Part shown: piece after piece, positions 48,892 to 57,640 of the stretch
Position numbering within the stretch: the first letter of the stretch is position 1
Layout of the letters: each line of letters opens with the position of its first letter
Assembly: GCF_028737315.1 (NCBI RefSeq)
Contig: NZ_JAQZAO010000017.1
Location: forward strand, 32,497 to 96,496
Length of the DNA: 64,000 nt
Reading direction: 5' to 3'
Source of the DNA: Actinomycetospora lemnae
GTDB lineage: Bacteria; Actinomycetota; Actinomycetes; Mycobacteriales; Pseudonocardiaceae
Notes under the pieces: model-generated
Told to the model about the DNA's origin: nothing
Seen by the model: only the letters and a program-made list of their open reading frames with translations
Database searches by the model: none
Program-made: the position numbers and the translations under genes

Positions 48892-51275
48892 CCTGGACCC
48901 CCGCACGGGACGAGGACGCCGCGCTGGTCACGGGCGCCGGGCGGTTCGTCGACGACCTCGACCCGCTGCCGGGCACGCTCGTGGCCGCCGTGGTCCGCAG
49001 CCCGCACCCGCACGCCCGCATCCGCGGGGTCGACCTCGCGGCGGCCCGCGCGCACCCCGGCGTCGCCGCAGTGATCGGGCCCGACGAGGTGCGGGCCGCC
49101 GTGCGCCCGTTCCCGCTGTCGACCTCGACGCCGATGCCCTACCTGCCCAGCGGGGTGGACGCGGTGCGCTACGTCGGGGAGCCGGTGGCGGTCGTCGTCG
49201 CGGGCGACCGCTACGTCGCCGAGGACGCCGCCGAGCTCGTCGCGGTCGACTACGAGCCGCTCGACGTCGTCGTCGACACCCGGGAGGCGCTGGGCCCCGA
49301 GGCCGTCCTCCTGCACCCGGAGGCGGGCACCAACGTCGCCACCGACCGCACCTTCACCTTCGGGCCGGTCGACGAGACCTTCGCCCGCGCCGACCACCTC
49401 GTGCACGGCGAGTACACGTTCCCGCGCTACTCGTCCGTGCCGATGGAGGGCTACGGGGTGGTCGCGCAGTGGGTCGACGGCGCCGACGGGCCGGGCGTCG
49501 AGTGCTGGGCGAACTTCCACGGGCCGTTCACCATGGTCCCGGTCGCGGCCGGGGCGCTGGGGATCCCGGTGTCGCGGTTCCGGATGCACGTGCCCGCGGA
49601 CATCGGCGGCAGCTTCGGGATCAAGTCCGGCATCTACCCCTACGTCGTGCTGATGGCGCTCGCGTCGAAGCACGCCGGGCGGCCGGTGCGCTGGACCGAG
49701 GACCGCGTCGAGCACCTGCTGGCGAGCTCGTCGGGCGCCGGACGGGTGATGGGGTTCTCCGCGGCCGTGTCGGGGGACGGGGTGGTCGAGGCGCTGCGCG
49801 TCGACCTCGTCGACGACGTCGGCGCCTACCTGCGCCCACCCGAGCCGAGCACGCTGTACCGCTGCTTCGGCAACATCACCGGCGCCTACGACGTGCCCGC
49901 GGTGGCGATCCGCGCCCGCGCCGTCGTCACCAACCGCGCGCCGACCGGCCTCAACCGCGGCTTCGGCGGCCAGCAGCTCTACTTCGGCCTCGAGCGGCTG
50001 ATGGACGCCGTCGCGGCGCGCACCGAGCTCGACGTGGCCGAGGTCCGGCGCCGCAACCTCGTGCGCGCGTTCCCCCACCGCACCCCGACCGGCGGGCTCT
50101 ACGACTCCGGCGACTACCCCGCCGCCCTCGACCTCCTGCTGGCGAAGGGCGGCTACGACGAGCTGCGGGCGCGCCAGGAGGCCGCGCGCGCCGAGGGCGC
50201 GCACTACGGGGTCGGGCTGGCGCTGGTCGTCGACCCGTCCGGCACCAACATCGGCTACGTCGGGCTCGCGACCCCGGCGTCGGAGCGGAAGCCGGGCCGG
50301 GACAAGTCGGGCTCGACCGAGATCGTCCGCGCCTCGGTGGACCTGCAGGGCGTGGTGACGGTGCTGCTCGGCTCCGTGCCGCAGGGCCAGGGGCACGCGA
50401 CGGTGGCCCGGCGCGTGGCGGCGACCCGGCTGGGGCTGCCCGTCGAGCAGGTGCGCGTCGTGGTCGACATGGACACCGCGTCGACGCCGTGGACGGTGAC
50501 GTCGGGCAGCTACTCCTCGCGCTTCGCGCCGCTCGTGACGAGCGCGGTGGTCGCGGCGGTCGACCGGCTGGCCGAGACGGCTCGGGCGGGGGCCTCGGTG
50601 CTGCTCGGGGTCGCCCCCGACGGGCTGGAGCTGGCCGACGGGTCGGTGCGCGACCCGGCGACCGGGGCGTCGTGCCTGTTCCGGCACGCGGCGGGGGTCG
50701 TGCACTGGGATCCGGGCGCGCTGCCGGCCGGCGCCCCGGCGCGCCTGGCGACCGAGGGCGAGTTCGTGCCGCCCGAGGCCGTCGCGGCGACCGCGGAGGA
50801 CCGGATCAACTCCTCGCTCTGCTACGGCTTCGTCGCCGAGATGGTCGGCGTGCGCATCGACGCGGACACGCTCGAGGTGACCCTCGACCGCGTCGCGACC
50901 GTGCACGACGCCGGCACGGTCCTCGACCCGGTACTGCTCGAGGGCCAGGTCCTCGGGGCGCTGGTGCACGGGCTGGGCGGGGCGGCGTACGAGGAGTTCC
51001 GGTACTCCCCCGCCGGCCAGCCGACGTCGGCGACCTTCCTCGACTACCTCTGCCCCACGAGCGCCGAGACCGCGTTCCCGCTGGTCTCCGACCACGTGTC
51101 GTCGCCGTCGCCGCTCACCCCGCTCGGCGCCAAGGGCTGCGGCGAGGGCAGCTCGATGAGCTTCCCGGTCGCGTACGCCAACGCCGTCGCCGACGCCCTG
51201 GCCCCGGCCGGCGTCGCCATCGACGCCCTGCCCCTGCACGGTTCCGTCATCCACGACCTCCTGGGAGACCGCTGA
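48888..51275 (+). CDS. Molybdenum hydroxylase large subunit (xanthine dehydrogenase family)
   Basis: A 795-residue Mo-cofactor subunit. The N-terminal a/b hammerhead domain (GRFVDDLDPLPGTLVAAVVRSPHPHARI in part) leads to cofactor-binding regions ADIGGSFGIK and QGQGHATV, and the catalytic Glu is in GAKGCGEGSS. The substrate-loop motif is GLNRGFGGQ rather than the CO dehydrogenase AYRCSFR, so it is not a CO dehydrogenase. It starts by GTGA overlap with the ligase. It likely hydroxylates or dehydroxylates a ring or a CoA thioester. Confidence 0.92.
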   Translation: MTWTPARDEDAALVTGAGRFVDDLDPLPGTLVAAVVRSPHPHARIRGVDLAAARAHPGVAAVIGPDEVRAAVRPFPLSTSTPMPYLPSGVDAVRYVGEPVAVVVAGDRYVAEDAAELVAVDYEPLDVVVDTREALGPEAVLLHPEAGTNVATDRTFTFGPVDETFARADHLVHGEYTFPRYSSVPMEGYGVVAQWVDGADGPGVECWANFHGPFTMVPVAAGALGIPVSRFRMHVPADIGGSFGIKSGIYPYVVLMALASKHAGRPVRWTEDRVEHLLASSSGAGRVMGFSAAVSGDGVVEALRVDLVDDVGAYLRPPEPSTLYRCFGNITGAYDVPAVAIRARAVVTNRAPTGLNRGFGGQQLYFGLERLMDAVAARTELDVAEVRRRNLVRAFPHRTPTGGLYDSGDYPAALDLLLAKGGYDELRARQEAARAEGAHYGVGLALVVDPSGTNIGYVGLATPASERKPGRDKSGSTEIVRASVDLQGVVTVLLGSVPQGQGHATVARRVAATRLGLPVEQVRVVVDMDTASTPWTVTSGSYSSRFAPLVTSAVVAAVDRLAETARAGASVLLGVAPDGLELADGSVRDPATGASCLFRHAAGVVHWDPGALPAGAPARLATEGEFVPPEAVAATAEDRINSSLCYGFVAEMVGVRIDADTLEVTLDRVATVHDAGTVLDPVLLEGQVLGALVHGLGGAAYEEFRYSPAGQPTSATFLDYLCPTSAETAFPLVSDHVSSPSPLTPLGAKGCGEGSSMSFPVAYANAVADALAPAGVAIDALPLHGSVIHDLLGDR

Positions 51276-51276
51276 C

Positions 51277-52056
51277 ATGGCACTGACCGGTGGCGAGGTC
51301 CGCCTCGAGCGCTCGCACGACGGCCGGGTGGCGGACGTGACGCTGTCCCACGGGCGCTACACCGTGATCACGTGGGAGATGCGCCGGCTGATGGCCGAGC
51401 GCTTCGCCGAGATCGACCGCGATCCCGACGTGCAGGTGGTCGTCATCCGCTCCGACGGCGAGCACTTCTCGTCGGGCGGGGACATCGCCGGGTTCATGGA
51501 GGTCGAGCCGATCGACTTCACCGACCTCGGCCACGACGTCACCGCGCCGTCCCGCAGCCCGAAGCCGGTGATCGTCGCCGTCGACGGCTACGCCTTCGGC
51601 GTCGGCCTCGAGCTGGTCCTGTCCTGCGACATCCGCCTCGCGACCGAGCGCAGCCGCTTCGCCCTGCCCGAGATGAACCTCGGCATGATCCCGGGCTCCG
51701 GCGGCACCCAGCGCCTGGCGCGGCTGATCGGGCTGTCGCGGGCGAAGCACCACGTCATGACGGCGCGGCGCATGTCGGGGCAGGAGGCCGCCGACTGGGG
51801 CGTCGTCGCGGAGCTGCACCCCGACCGCGCGGCGCTCGACGAGGCCACCGAGGCCCTGGTGACCACGATGCTCGGCTTCTCGCCGCTGGCGCTGCGCGCG
51901 GCCAAGGAGGTGCTCGACCGCGGCGTCGACGCGCCCCTGTACTCCGGGATCGAGCTCGAGCGGAAGGCCTACGCGATGCTGCGCTCGAGCCACGACTTCG
52001 CCGAGGGCGTCGCCGCGTTCGGCGAGAAGCGCGCGCCGTCGTTCACGGGCCGGTGA
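51277..52056 (+). CDS. Enoyl-CoA hydratase/isomerase family protein
   Basis: A 259-residue crotonase. The oxyanion loops are FSSGGDIAGF and YAFGVGLELVLSCD; the acid/base region is ALPEMNLGMIPGSGGTQRL, with Glu and Gly in the usual places for hydratases. It lies one base after the Mo-subunit gene, in the middle of the oxidoreductase genes, so its substrate is probably the CoA thioester handled by the operon. Confidence 0.92.
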   Translation: MALTGGEVRLERSHDGRVADVTLSHGRYTVITWEMRRLMAERFAEIDRDPDVQVVVIRSDGEHFSSGGDIAGFMEVEPIDFTDLGHDVTAPSRSPKPVIVAVDGYAFGVGLELVLSCDIRLATERSRFALPEMNLGMIPGSGGTQRLARLIGLSRAKHHVMTARRMSGQEAADWGVVAELHPDRAALDEATEALVTTMLGFSPLALRAAKEVLDRGVDAPLYSGIELERKAYAMLRSSHDFAEGVAAFGEKRAPSFTGR

Positions 52057-52063
52057 GGCGGCG

Positions 52064-52897
52064 ATGAAGGCCGCGCCGTTCGCGTACTGCCGCCCCGACT
52101 CGGTCGACGAGGCGGTCGACGTGCTCGCCGGTGGGGACGCCAAGGTGCTCGCCGGCGGGCAGTCGCTGGTCCCGGTGCTGGCGATGCGCCTGGGCCGGCC
52201 CGGCACGCTGGTGGACATCACGCGGCTGCCGGGGCTGGACTCCCTGGTGGTCCAAGACGGGCAGCTCCACGTCGGGGCCGCGGTGCGGCAGCGGCGCGTG
52301 GAGCGGTCAGCCGAGGTGGCCGCCGTCCCTCTGGTCGCGCGTGCCCTGCCCTTCGTCGGGCACCGGGAGCTGCGCAGCCGCGGGACGGTGTGCGGCAGCC
52401 TCGCGCACGCCGACCCTGCCGCCGAGCTCCCCGCCGTGGCGGCGTGCCTCGGGGCGTCGGTGGTGGTCCGTGGTCCGGGCGGGGAGCGGGTCGTCGCGGC
52501 GGCGGACTTCGTCACCGGCGCCATGACCACCGCGGTCGGGCCGGACGAGCTCGTGACCGGCGTGCGCTTCCCGGTGGCAGGGGCGGGCGAGGGCTTCGGG
52601 TTCGCCGAGCTCGCCCGCCGGCACGGCGACTTCGCGCTCGCCGGGGTGGCGGTGCGGGTGCGTGGTGAGGCGGCGACGCTCGCCGCGTTCGGGGTGTCCG
52701 ACCGGCCCGTGGTCCGCGAGCTGACGCTGGACCCCGACCCCACCGAGGCCGGTCTGCGCCCGGTGACCGACGCGCTCGCCGCCGAGGTCGTCGACACCGA
52801 CGGCGACGCGCACGGCTCGCGCGGCTACCGCGTCCGCCTGCTCGGGGTGCTCGCCGCGCGGGAGATCGTCCGTGCGCACCGGGAGGCCCACCGATGA
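52064..52897 (+). CDS. Molybdenum hydroxylase FAD subunit (CoxM-like)
   Basis: A 277-residue FAD-binding subunit. The dinucleotide motifs AGGQSLVPVLAMRL and TVCGSLAHADPAAELP are complete, and a C-terminal CODH-type domain follows. It passes electrons from the iron-sulfur subunit to an acceptor. Seven nt after the hydratase; its TGA overlaps the next ATG. Confidence 0.93.
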   Translation: MKAAPFAYCRPDSVDEAVDVLAGGDAKVLAGGQSLVPVLAMRLGRPGTLVDITRLPGLDSLVVQDGQLHVGAAVRQRRVERSAEVAAVPLVARALPFVGHRELRSRGTVCGSLAHADPAAELPAVAACLGASVVVRGPGGERVVAAADFVTGAMTTAVGPDELVTGVRFPVAGAGEGFGFAELARRHGDFALAGVAVRVRGEAATLAAFGVSDRPVVRELTLDPDPTEAGLRPVTDALAAEVVDTDGDAHGSRGYRVRLLGVLAAREIVRAHREAHR

Positions 52898-54063
52898 GGG
52901 TCGAGGCCGACGCCACCGCCGACGTGACCATGACCGTCAACGGGCGCACGGTGACCGTGACCGTCGCCCCGCGCACGACCCTGTCCGACGTCCTGCGCGA
53001 CCGCCTCGGGCTCACCGGCACCCACGTCGGCTGCGAGCACGGCGTCTGCGGGATGTGCACGGTCCTCCTCGACGGCGAGGCGGTCCGCGCGTGCCTGCTG
53101 TTCGCCGTGCAGTGCGAGGGCGCCGCGCTCACGACCGTCGAGGGTCTCGGGACCGCTGCCGACCAGCACCCCCTGCAGCAGGCGTTCTCCCACCACCACG
53201 GGCTGCAGTGCGGCTTCTGCACGCCGGGGATGCTGATGAGCGCCTACGACCTGCTCGCGGGCGGCACCTACGACCCGGCGACCCTGCCCGAGGACATGTC
53301 CGGCGTGCTGTGCCGGTGCACCGGCTACCGCGGGATCCTCGCCGCGGTCGACGACGTCGCGCGCACCCACCCCGACGGCGTCCCCCCGCCCCGCGCCGCC
53401 GTGCCCCCCGCGCTGGTCGGGCGCTCGGGGAGTGCCAGCGTGGCGGCCACGCTGACGTCAGGTGTCAGGGAATCCACCGGCTCGCCCACGGAGATCACGG
53501 TCCCGTCGGGCCCGCCGACGGTGACGGTCGAGGTCCGCAGCACCCTGTCCTCGCCGGTCGAGGACGTCTGGGCGGTGCTGGCCGACCCGGCGCGGCTCGT
53601 CGCCTGCCTGCCCGGCGCGGCGATGACCGAGGACCTCGGCGACGACCGCTACCGCGGCCGCGCGGTCGTCGCCCTCGGACCGGTGTCGCTGCGCTTTGAG
53701 GGCCTCGCCCACGTCGTCGAGCGCGACCCCGCGGCGCACCGCCTGCGCCTGCTGGCCCAGGGCACCGACCGCGGCGGATCGTCGACCCAGGCGGTCATCC
53801 GGCTCGCCGCCGACCCCGACGACGGCGGCGGCACGACGCTGTGGGCCGACGCCGACGTCCACCTCAGCGGCCGCGTCGCCCAGTTCGGCCGCGCCCTGGC
53901 CGGCGACGTCTCGCGGCGGCTGTTCGAGCGGTTCGCCGAGGCCGTCGACGAGGCCGCGCGCACGGGCGAGGCACCCACCACGCGGCCGAGCCCCCTGCGC
54001 CTGGCCCTCAGCGCCCTGCTGGCCCGGCTCCGGCGGCTCCTGCGTCGTCAGCGGCCCCGGTAG
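52894..54063 (+). CDS. Fusion of [2Fe-2S] subunit (CoxS-like) and CoxG-like SRPBCC domain
   Basis: A 389-residue protein. Residues 10-160 form the small iron-sulfur subunit, with Cys47, 52, 55 and 67 for the plant-type cluster and Cys106, 109, 140 and 142 for the second. After a Ser/Thr/Pro linker, residues about 208-350 are an SRPBCC domain of the CoxG type (SSPVEDVWAVLADPARLVACLPGA in part). A basic C-terminal helix (LLARLRRLLRRQRPR) may touch membrane. CoxG is thought to recruit such enzymes to the membrane, so the fusion ties the subunit to its anchor. ATGA overlap upstream. Confidence 0.92.
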   Translation: MRVEADATADVTMTVNGRTVTVTVAPRTTLSDVLRDRLGLTGTHVGCEHGVCGMCTVLLDGEAVRACLLFAVQCEGAALTTVEGLGTAADQHPLQQAFSHHHGLQCGFCTPGMLMSAYDLLAGGTYDPATLPEDMSGVLCRCTGYRGILAAVDDVARTHPDGVPPPRAAVPPALVGRSGSASVAATLTSGVRESTGSPTEITVPSGPPTVTVEVRSTLSSPVEDVWAVLADPARLVACLPGAAMTEDLGDDRYRGRAVVALGPVSLRFEGLAHVVERDPAAHRLRLLAQGTDRGGSSTQAVIRLAADPDDGGGTTLWADADVHLSGRVAQFGRALAGDVSRRLFERFAEAVDEAARTGEAPTTRPSPLRLALSALLARLRRLLRRQRPR

Positions 54064-54191
54064 CGCGGCGGGCGCTTCTCGGCGAAGGCCGCCGGGCCCT
54101 CGACCGCGTCGTCGGTGCGCATCACGCGCAGGAGCGCCGCGTGCTCGAGCGCGTCGCGGGCGTCGGGGCGGTCGATGGAGAGGACGCGGCG
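54048..54191 (-). pseudogene. Enoyl-CoA hydratase C-terminal remnant
   Basis: Read on the minus strand, this encodes LSIDRPDARDALEHAALLRV, then MRTDDAVEGPAAFAEKRPPR and YRGR before TGA. That is the characteristic end of a crotonase. No start or catalytic part exists; upstream the frame becomes random and the next gene begins. The last 16 nt overlap the end of the CoxS-CoxG gene. It is a deletion remnant lying at the border where the mycobacterial-like gene order resumes. Confidence 0.75.
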
Positions 54192-54236
54192 CGCGGGTCG
54201 GTCGCGTCGTCCTCGACGCGGAGGGGCGCGGCGCGC

Positions 54237-54593
54237 TCAGCGCCGCGCGAGCCGGCGTGCCGCGCCCGGCGAGGCCGCCGCGAGCCCGTAGTGCTCGAAG
54301 ATCGCCGGCTCGTCCTCGGCCGCGAGCTCGCCGTCGGTGTCGATCGACGGGGCGTGCCTGGCCAGGTCCTTCGCGACGGTGACGCGCACGTGGTCCGGGG
54401 CGACCGTCGCCCCGACCAGCGGGACGAACGCGAGCCGGCGGCGCCCGATCATGCCGACGATCACCGTGGCGAACGCCGGCTCGTCGGAGACCGTGTCGAC
54501 ATAGATCGCCTCGAGCTCACCGATCTTGCCGCCGGTGGGGTCGACGACGTTCTTGCCCTGCCAGTCGCGGATGTTCTCGGCCTCGAAGCCCAT
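54237..54593 (-). CDS. PRC-barrel domain protein
   Basis: A 118-residue protein with a PRC-barrel core (DWQGKNVVDPTGGKIGELEAIYVD in part; then FATVIVGMIGRRRLAFVPLVGATV). PRC barrels occur in RimM and photosynthetic H subunits and in small stress-related proteins of actinomycetes. It has an acidic C-terminal region and a basic end. It is 11 nt downstream of the zinc-ribbon gene on the same strand. Function unknown. Confidence 0.8.
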   Translation of the reverse strand: MGFEAENIRDWQGKNVVDPTGGKIGELEAIYVDTVSDEPAFATVIVGMIGRRRLAFVPLVGATVAPDHVRVTVAKDLARHAPSIDTDGELAAEDEPAIFEHYGLAAASPGAARRLARR

Positions 54594-54604
54594 GGGCCGG
54601 GACC

Positions 54605-55066
54605 CTAGCGGCGCGGCGCCGACAGGACGCGGACCGCGAGCGCCTCGGTGATCCCGAGCCGGGGCGTGTTCTCCCGAGCGCGCTCGGCGATCTGCCGGGG
54701 CGAGAGGCCCATGTCCGCGTAGAGCCGGACGACGTTCTCCTGGGCGGAGGTCCAGGACGGTCGTGCGGTGCGCGCCGCGACCGGGCGGCGCGGGGCACGG
54801 CGCGGGGACGGGATCCGCGGGGTCTCGACCGGCGCGGTGCCGAGGCCCGTGTTCTTGGTGGCGAACTCGCCCGCCGCGGCGCGGGCCGCGATCTCGTCGG
54901 GCTCGGCGACGCGGAAGGCGTCGCCGCTCTTGTTGACGGCCACCGCGGTGACCGTCGGGCCCCGGCGGAACTGCGCCTGGCAGGCCGCGGCGGTGCAGTA
55001 GGTGTATCCCAGCTCGGCACGCTCCGCGGGGATCTCGCGGCCGCACCCGATGCAGTTCGTGGTCAT
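54605..55066 (-). CDS. Protein with N-terminal zinc ribbon, unknown function
   Basis: A 153-residue protein. Cys5, 8, 24 and 29 (CIGCG and YCTAAAC) form a probable zinc ribbon. The middle is Arg/Pro-rich and probably disordered (PRIPSPRRAPRRP). The C-terminal part has a helix-turn-helix-like stretch (ENVVRLYADMGLSPRQIAERA). It may bind nucleic acid; this is inference. ATG 55066 start. I do not recognise the family. Confidence 0.65.
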   Translation of the reverse strand: MTTNCIGCGREIPAERAELGYTYCTAAACQAQFRRGPTVTAVAVNKSGDAFRVAEPDEIAARAAAGEFATKNTGLGTAPVETPRIPSPRRAPRRPVAARTARPSWTSAQENVVRLYADMGLSPRQIAERARENTPRLGITEALAVRVLSAPRR

Positions 55067-55129
55067 GCTGTGTTCGATTCTACTCCGCCCACGCCATGCC
55101 CTGCGGCTATCGCGGGGCGCCGTCGGCGG

Positions 55130-55180
55130 GTGATCAACGGGGACTTCGCGCGCGTAGAAGCAGCGAACAGCGCGTTCGTT
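55130..55180 (-). repeat. Repeat downstream of mnmA (copy 2)
   Basis: AACGGGGACTTCGCGCGCGT followed by AGAAGC (55136-55161) is identical to the loop region of the ilvC-downstream hairpin. Short arms CAACG and CGTTG flank it. Both copies lie just 3' of a minus-strand gene, in the same orientation. Confidence 0.8.
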
Positions 55181-55205
55181 GCGACCGGGGACGGGCCCCG
55201 CCCGC

Positions 55206-56279
55206 TCAGCGGCCGGTCGAGGCGATGGTGGCGCTGCCCAGGACGACGTCGCCGGCGGGCTCCGGGCGGTAGAACACCGCCGCCTGGCCCGGCGCCACGC
55301 CGCGCAGGGGCTCGTCGAGCACCACCTCGACGTCGCCGCCGTCGACCCGCACCGTCGCCGGCGCCAGCCCGCCGTGGGCCCGGACCTGGACGACGCACGC
55401 CACCGCGTCGGCCGGCGGGTCGACGAGCCACACCGGGTCGGTGGCGCGCAGCGTCGTGACGTCGAGGTCCTCGGCCGGTCCCACGCGCACCGTGCGGCTC
55501 ACCGGCTCGAGGCCCAGCACGTAGCGCGGCCGCCCGTCGGGCGCCGGGCGCGCGATGCCGAGGCCGTGGCGCTGGCCGACGGTGAAGTCGTGGACGCCGC
55601 GGTGGTGGCCGACGACGGCGCCGCTCGGGTCGACCATCTCCCCCGGCGCCGCGTCGATGCGCTCGGCGAGGAAGCCGCGGGTGTCGCCGGAGGGGATGAA
55701 GCAGACGTCGTGGCTGTCGGGCTTCTCCGCGACGACGAGCCCGCGCGCCGCGGCCTCGGCGCGCACCTCGGACTTCACGCTGTCGCCGAGCGGGAACAGG
55801 GCGCCGTCGAGCTGGTCGGGGCGCAGCACGCCGAGGACGTAGGACTGGTCCTTGTCGGGGTCCGCCGCGCGCCGCAGCAGCCCGCCGTCCAGCCGCGCGT
55901 AGTGCCCGGTCCCCACGGCGTCGAAGCCCAGCGCCCGGGCCCGCTCGAGCACCGCCGAGAACTTGATCTTCTCGTTGCACCGCAGGCACGGGTTCGGGGT
56001 GCGGCCCGCGGCGTACTCGGCGACGAAGGGCTCGACGACGTCGTCGCGGAACCGCGCGGCCATGTCCCACACGTAGAACGGGATGTCGAGGACGTCGGCG
56101 CAGCGCCGGGCGTCGCGCGAGTCCTCGATCGAGCAGCAGCCCCGCGCGCCCTCGCGCATGGTCGCGGGCTTCGCCGACAGCGCCAGGTGCACGCCGGTGA
56201 CCTCGTGGCCGGCGTCGCGCAGCCGCGCCGCGGCGACCGCCGAGTCGACCCCGCCGCTCATGGCGGCCAGGACCCTCAC
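55206..56279 (-). CDS. mnmA: tRNA-specific 2-thiouridylase
   Basis: A 357-residue enzyme that adds sulfur to U34 of Glu, Gln and Lys tRNAs. The PP-loop is SGGVDSAV. The catalytic cysteines are in [12 protein letters not shown] and SHDVCFI. The C-terminal beta-barrel ends the protein. GTG 56279 is chosen because GGAG lies 6 nt upstream; GTG 56297 is also in frame. It receives sulfur from IscS, whose gene ends 37 nt upstream. Confidence 0.96.
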   Translation of the reverse strand: MRVLAAMSGGVDSAVAAARLRDAGHEVTGVHLALSAKPATMREGARGCCSIEDSRDARRCADVLDIPFYVWDMAARFRDDVVEPFVAEYAAGRTPNPCLRCNEKIKFSAVLERARALGFDAVGTGHYARLDGGLLRRAADPDKDQSYVLGVLRPDQLDGALFPLGDSVKSEVRAEAAARGLVVAEKPDSHDVCFIPSGDTRGFLAERIDAAPGEMVDPSGAVVGHHRGVHDFTVGQRHGLGIARPAPDGRPRYVLGLEPVSRTVRVGPAEDLDVTTLRATDPVWLVDPPADAVACVVQVRAHGGLAPATVRVDGGDVEVVLDEPLRGVAPGQAAVFYRPEPAGDVVLGSATIASTGR

Positions 56280-56316
56280 GGTGCGCTCCAGATCCACACA
56301 GCGCGCCGATAGGACC

Positions 56317-57504
56317 TCACGAGTGCGCCAGCGCGTCCCCGGCCCGGCGGGCGCGCTCGACGACCGGGCCGATCGCCTCGACCACCGCGTCGACGTCGGC
56401 GCTCGTGGAGTTGTGGCCCAGCGAGAAGCGCAGCGAGCCGCGGGCGAGGTCCTCGTCGAGGCCCATGGCGAGCAGGACGTGGGACGGGCGGGCGACGCCG
56501 GCGGTGCAGGCCGAGCCGGTGGAGCACTCGATGCCCCGGGCGTCGAGCAGCATCAGCAGGCTGTCGCCCTCGCAGCCGGGGAAGGACAGGTGCGCGTTGC
56601 CGGGCAGTCGCTCGCCGGGCCGGTCGAGCGGGACGCCGTTGAGCCGGGCGTCGGGGACCTCGGCGGTCACGCGGGCGACGAGGTCGTCGCGCAGCCCGGT
56701 CAGCACCGCGGTGCGGCGCTCGACGTCGGCGACGGCCGCGCGGACGGCGGTCGCGAGGCTCATCGTGCCGGGGACGTCGAGCGTGCCCGAGCGGACGTCG
56801 CGCTCCTGCCCGCCGCCGTGCAACAGCGGGGTGCAGACGGCGTCGCGGCGCAGCAGCAGCGCGCCCGCCCCGACCGGTCCGCCGAGCTTGTGCCCGGTCA
56901 GCGACAGCGCGTCGACGCCGCTGGTCGCGAAGTCGACGGGCACGGCGCCGACGGCCTGGACCGCGTCGGTGTGGAACGGCACCCCGGCCTCGTGGGCGAC
57001 CTCGGCGAGCGCGCGCACGTCGTTGACCGTGCCGACCTCGTTGTTCGCCCACATCACGCTGACGACGGCGACCTCGTCGGGGTGCGCGGCGAGGACCTGG
57101 CGCAGGGTCTCGGGCAGCACGCGGCCCTGGGCGTCGACGGGCAGGACGTCGAGCGTCGCGCCCTCGTGCCCGGCGAGCCACTCCGCGGCGTCGAGCACCG
57201 CATGGTGCTCGGCGGCGGACACGACGACGCGGGTGCGGCGCGCGTCGGCGGCCCGGCGCGCCCAGTACAGGCCCTTGACCGCGAGGTTGTCGGCCTCCGT
57301 GCCGCCGGTGGCCAGCACGACCTCGGAGGGCAGCGCGCCGACGGCCGCGGCGATCGTCTCGCGGGACTCCTCGACCGCACGACGGGCGCGGCGCCCGGCA
57401 GAGTGCAGCGACGACGCATTGCCGACGCGCCCGAGCGCCTCGGTCAGGGTGGCCGCCGCCTCCGGCAGCATCGGCGTGGTCGCCGCGTGGTCCAGGTACG
57501 TCAT
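56317..57504 (-). CDS. iscS: Cysteine desulfurase
   Basis: A 395-residue PLP enzyme that frees sulfur from cysteine. The PLP lysine is Lys206 in LTGHKLGGP; the persulfide cysteine is Cys333 in [10 protein letters not shown]-terminal YLDHAATTP is typical. It supplies MnmA and iron-sulfur assembly. It lies after etfBA on the same strand but beyond a strong terminator at 57578, so it probably has its own promoter. Confidence 0.96.
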   Translation of the reverse strand: MTYLDHAATTPMLPEAAATLTEALGRVGNASSLHSAGRRARRAVEESRETIAAAVGALPSEVVLATGGTEADNLAVKGLYWARRAADARRTRVVVSAAEHHAVLDAAEWLAGHEGATLDVLPVDAQGRVLPETLRQVLAAHPDEVAVVSVMWANNEVGTVNDVRALAEVAHEAGVPFHTDAVQAVGAVPVDFATSGVDALSLTGHKLGGPVGAGALLLRRDAVCTPLLHGGGQERDVRSGTLDVPGTMSLATAVRAAVADVERRTAVLTGLRDDLVARVTAEVPDARLNGVPLDRPGERLPGNAHLSFPGCEGDSLLMLLDARGIECSTGSACTAGVARPSHVLLAMGLDEDLARGSLRFSLGHNSTSADVDAVVEAIGPVVERARRAGDALAHS

Positions 57505-57577
57505 CGACCGGCCAGCGTAATCCCCTCGTACACGATCGGCTCCCCCCGAGGGGTGACGGTCGCCGCCCCGTGACGAG

Positions 57578-57622
57578 CGAAGGGCCCCGCCGCTCGATCT
57601 GGTCGAGCGACGGGGCCCTTCG
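57578..57622 (-). terminator. Strong hairpin terminator after etfA
   Basis: A 20-bp stem with one mismatch and a 5-nt loop; the outer arm is CGAAGGGCCCCG. It starts 18 nt after the etfA stop and lies before iscS. It has no T-run, as is common for actinomycete terminators. Confidence 0.8.
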
Positions 57623-57640
57623 GTCAGGACGAGCGCGCCC

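Noticed and set aside
48888..51275. Carbon monoxide dehydrogenase large subunit
   Set aside because: The AYRCSFR active-site loop is absent; GLNRGFGGQ is found instead, and a CoA ligase and hydratase share the operon.
57578..57622. Insertion-sequence end
   Set aside because: The long inverted repeat has a 5-nt loop and sits 18 nt after etfA; it is a terminator, and no transposase is nearby.
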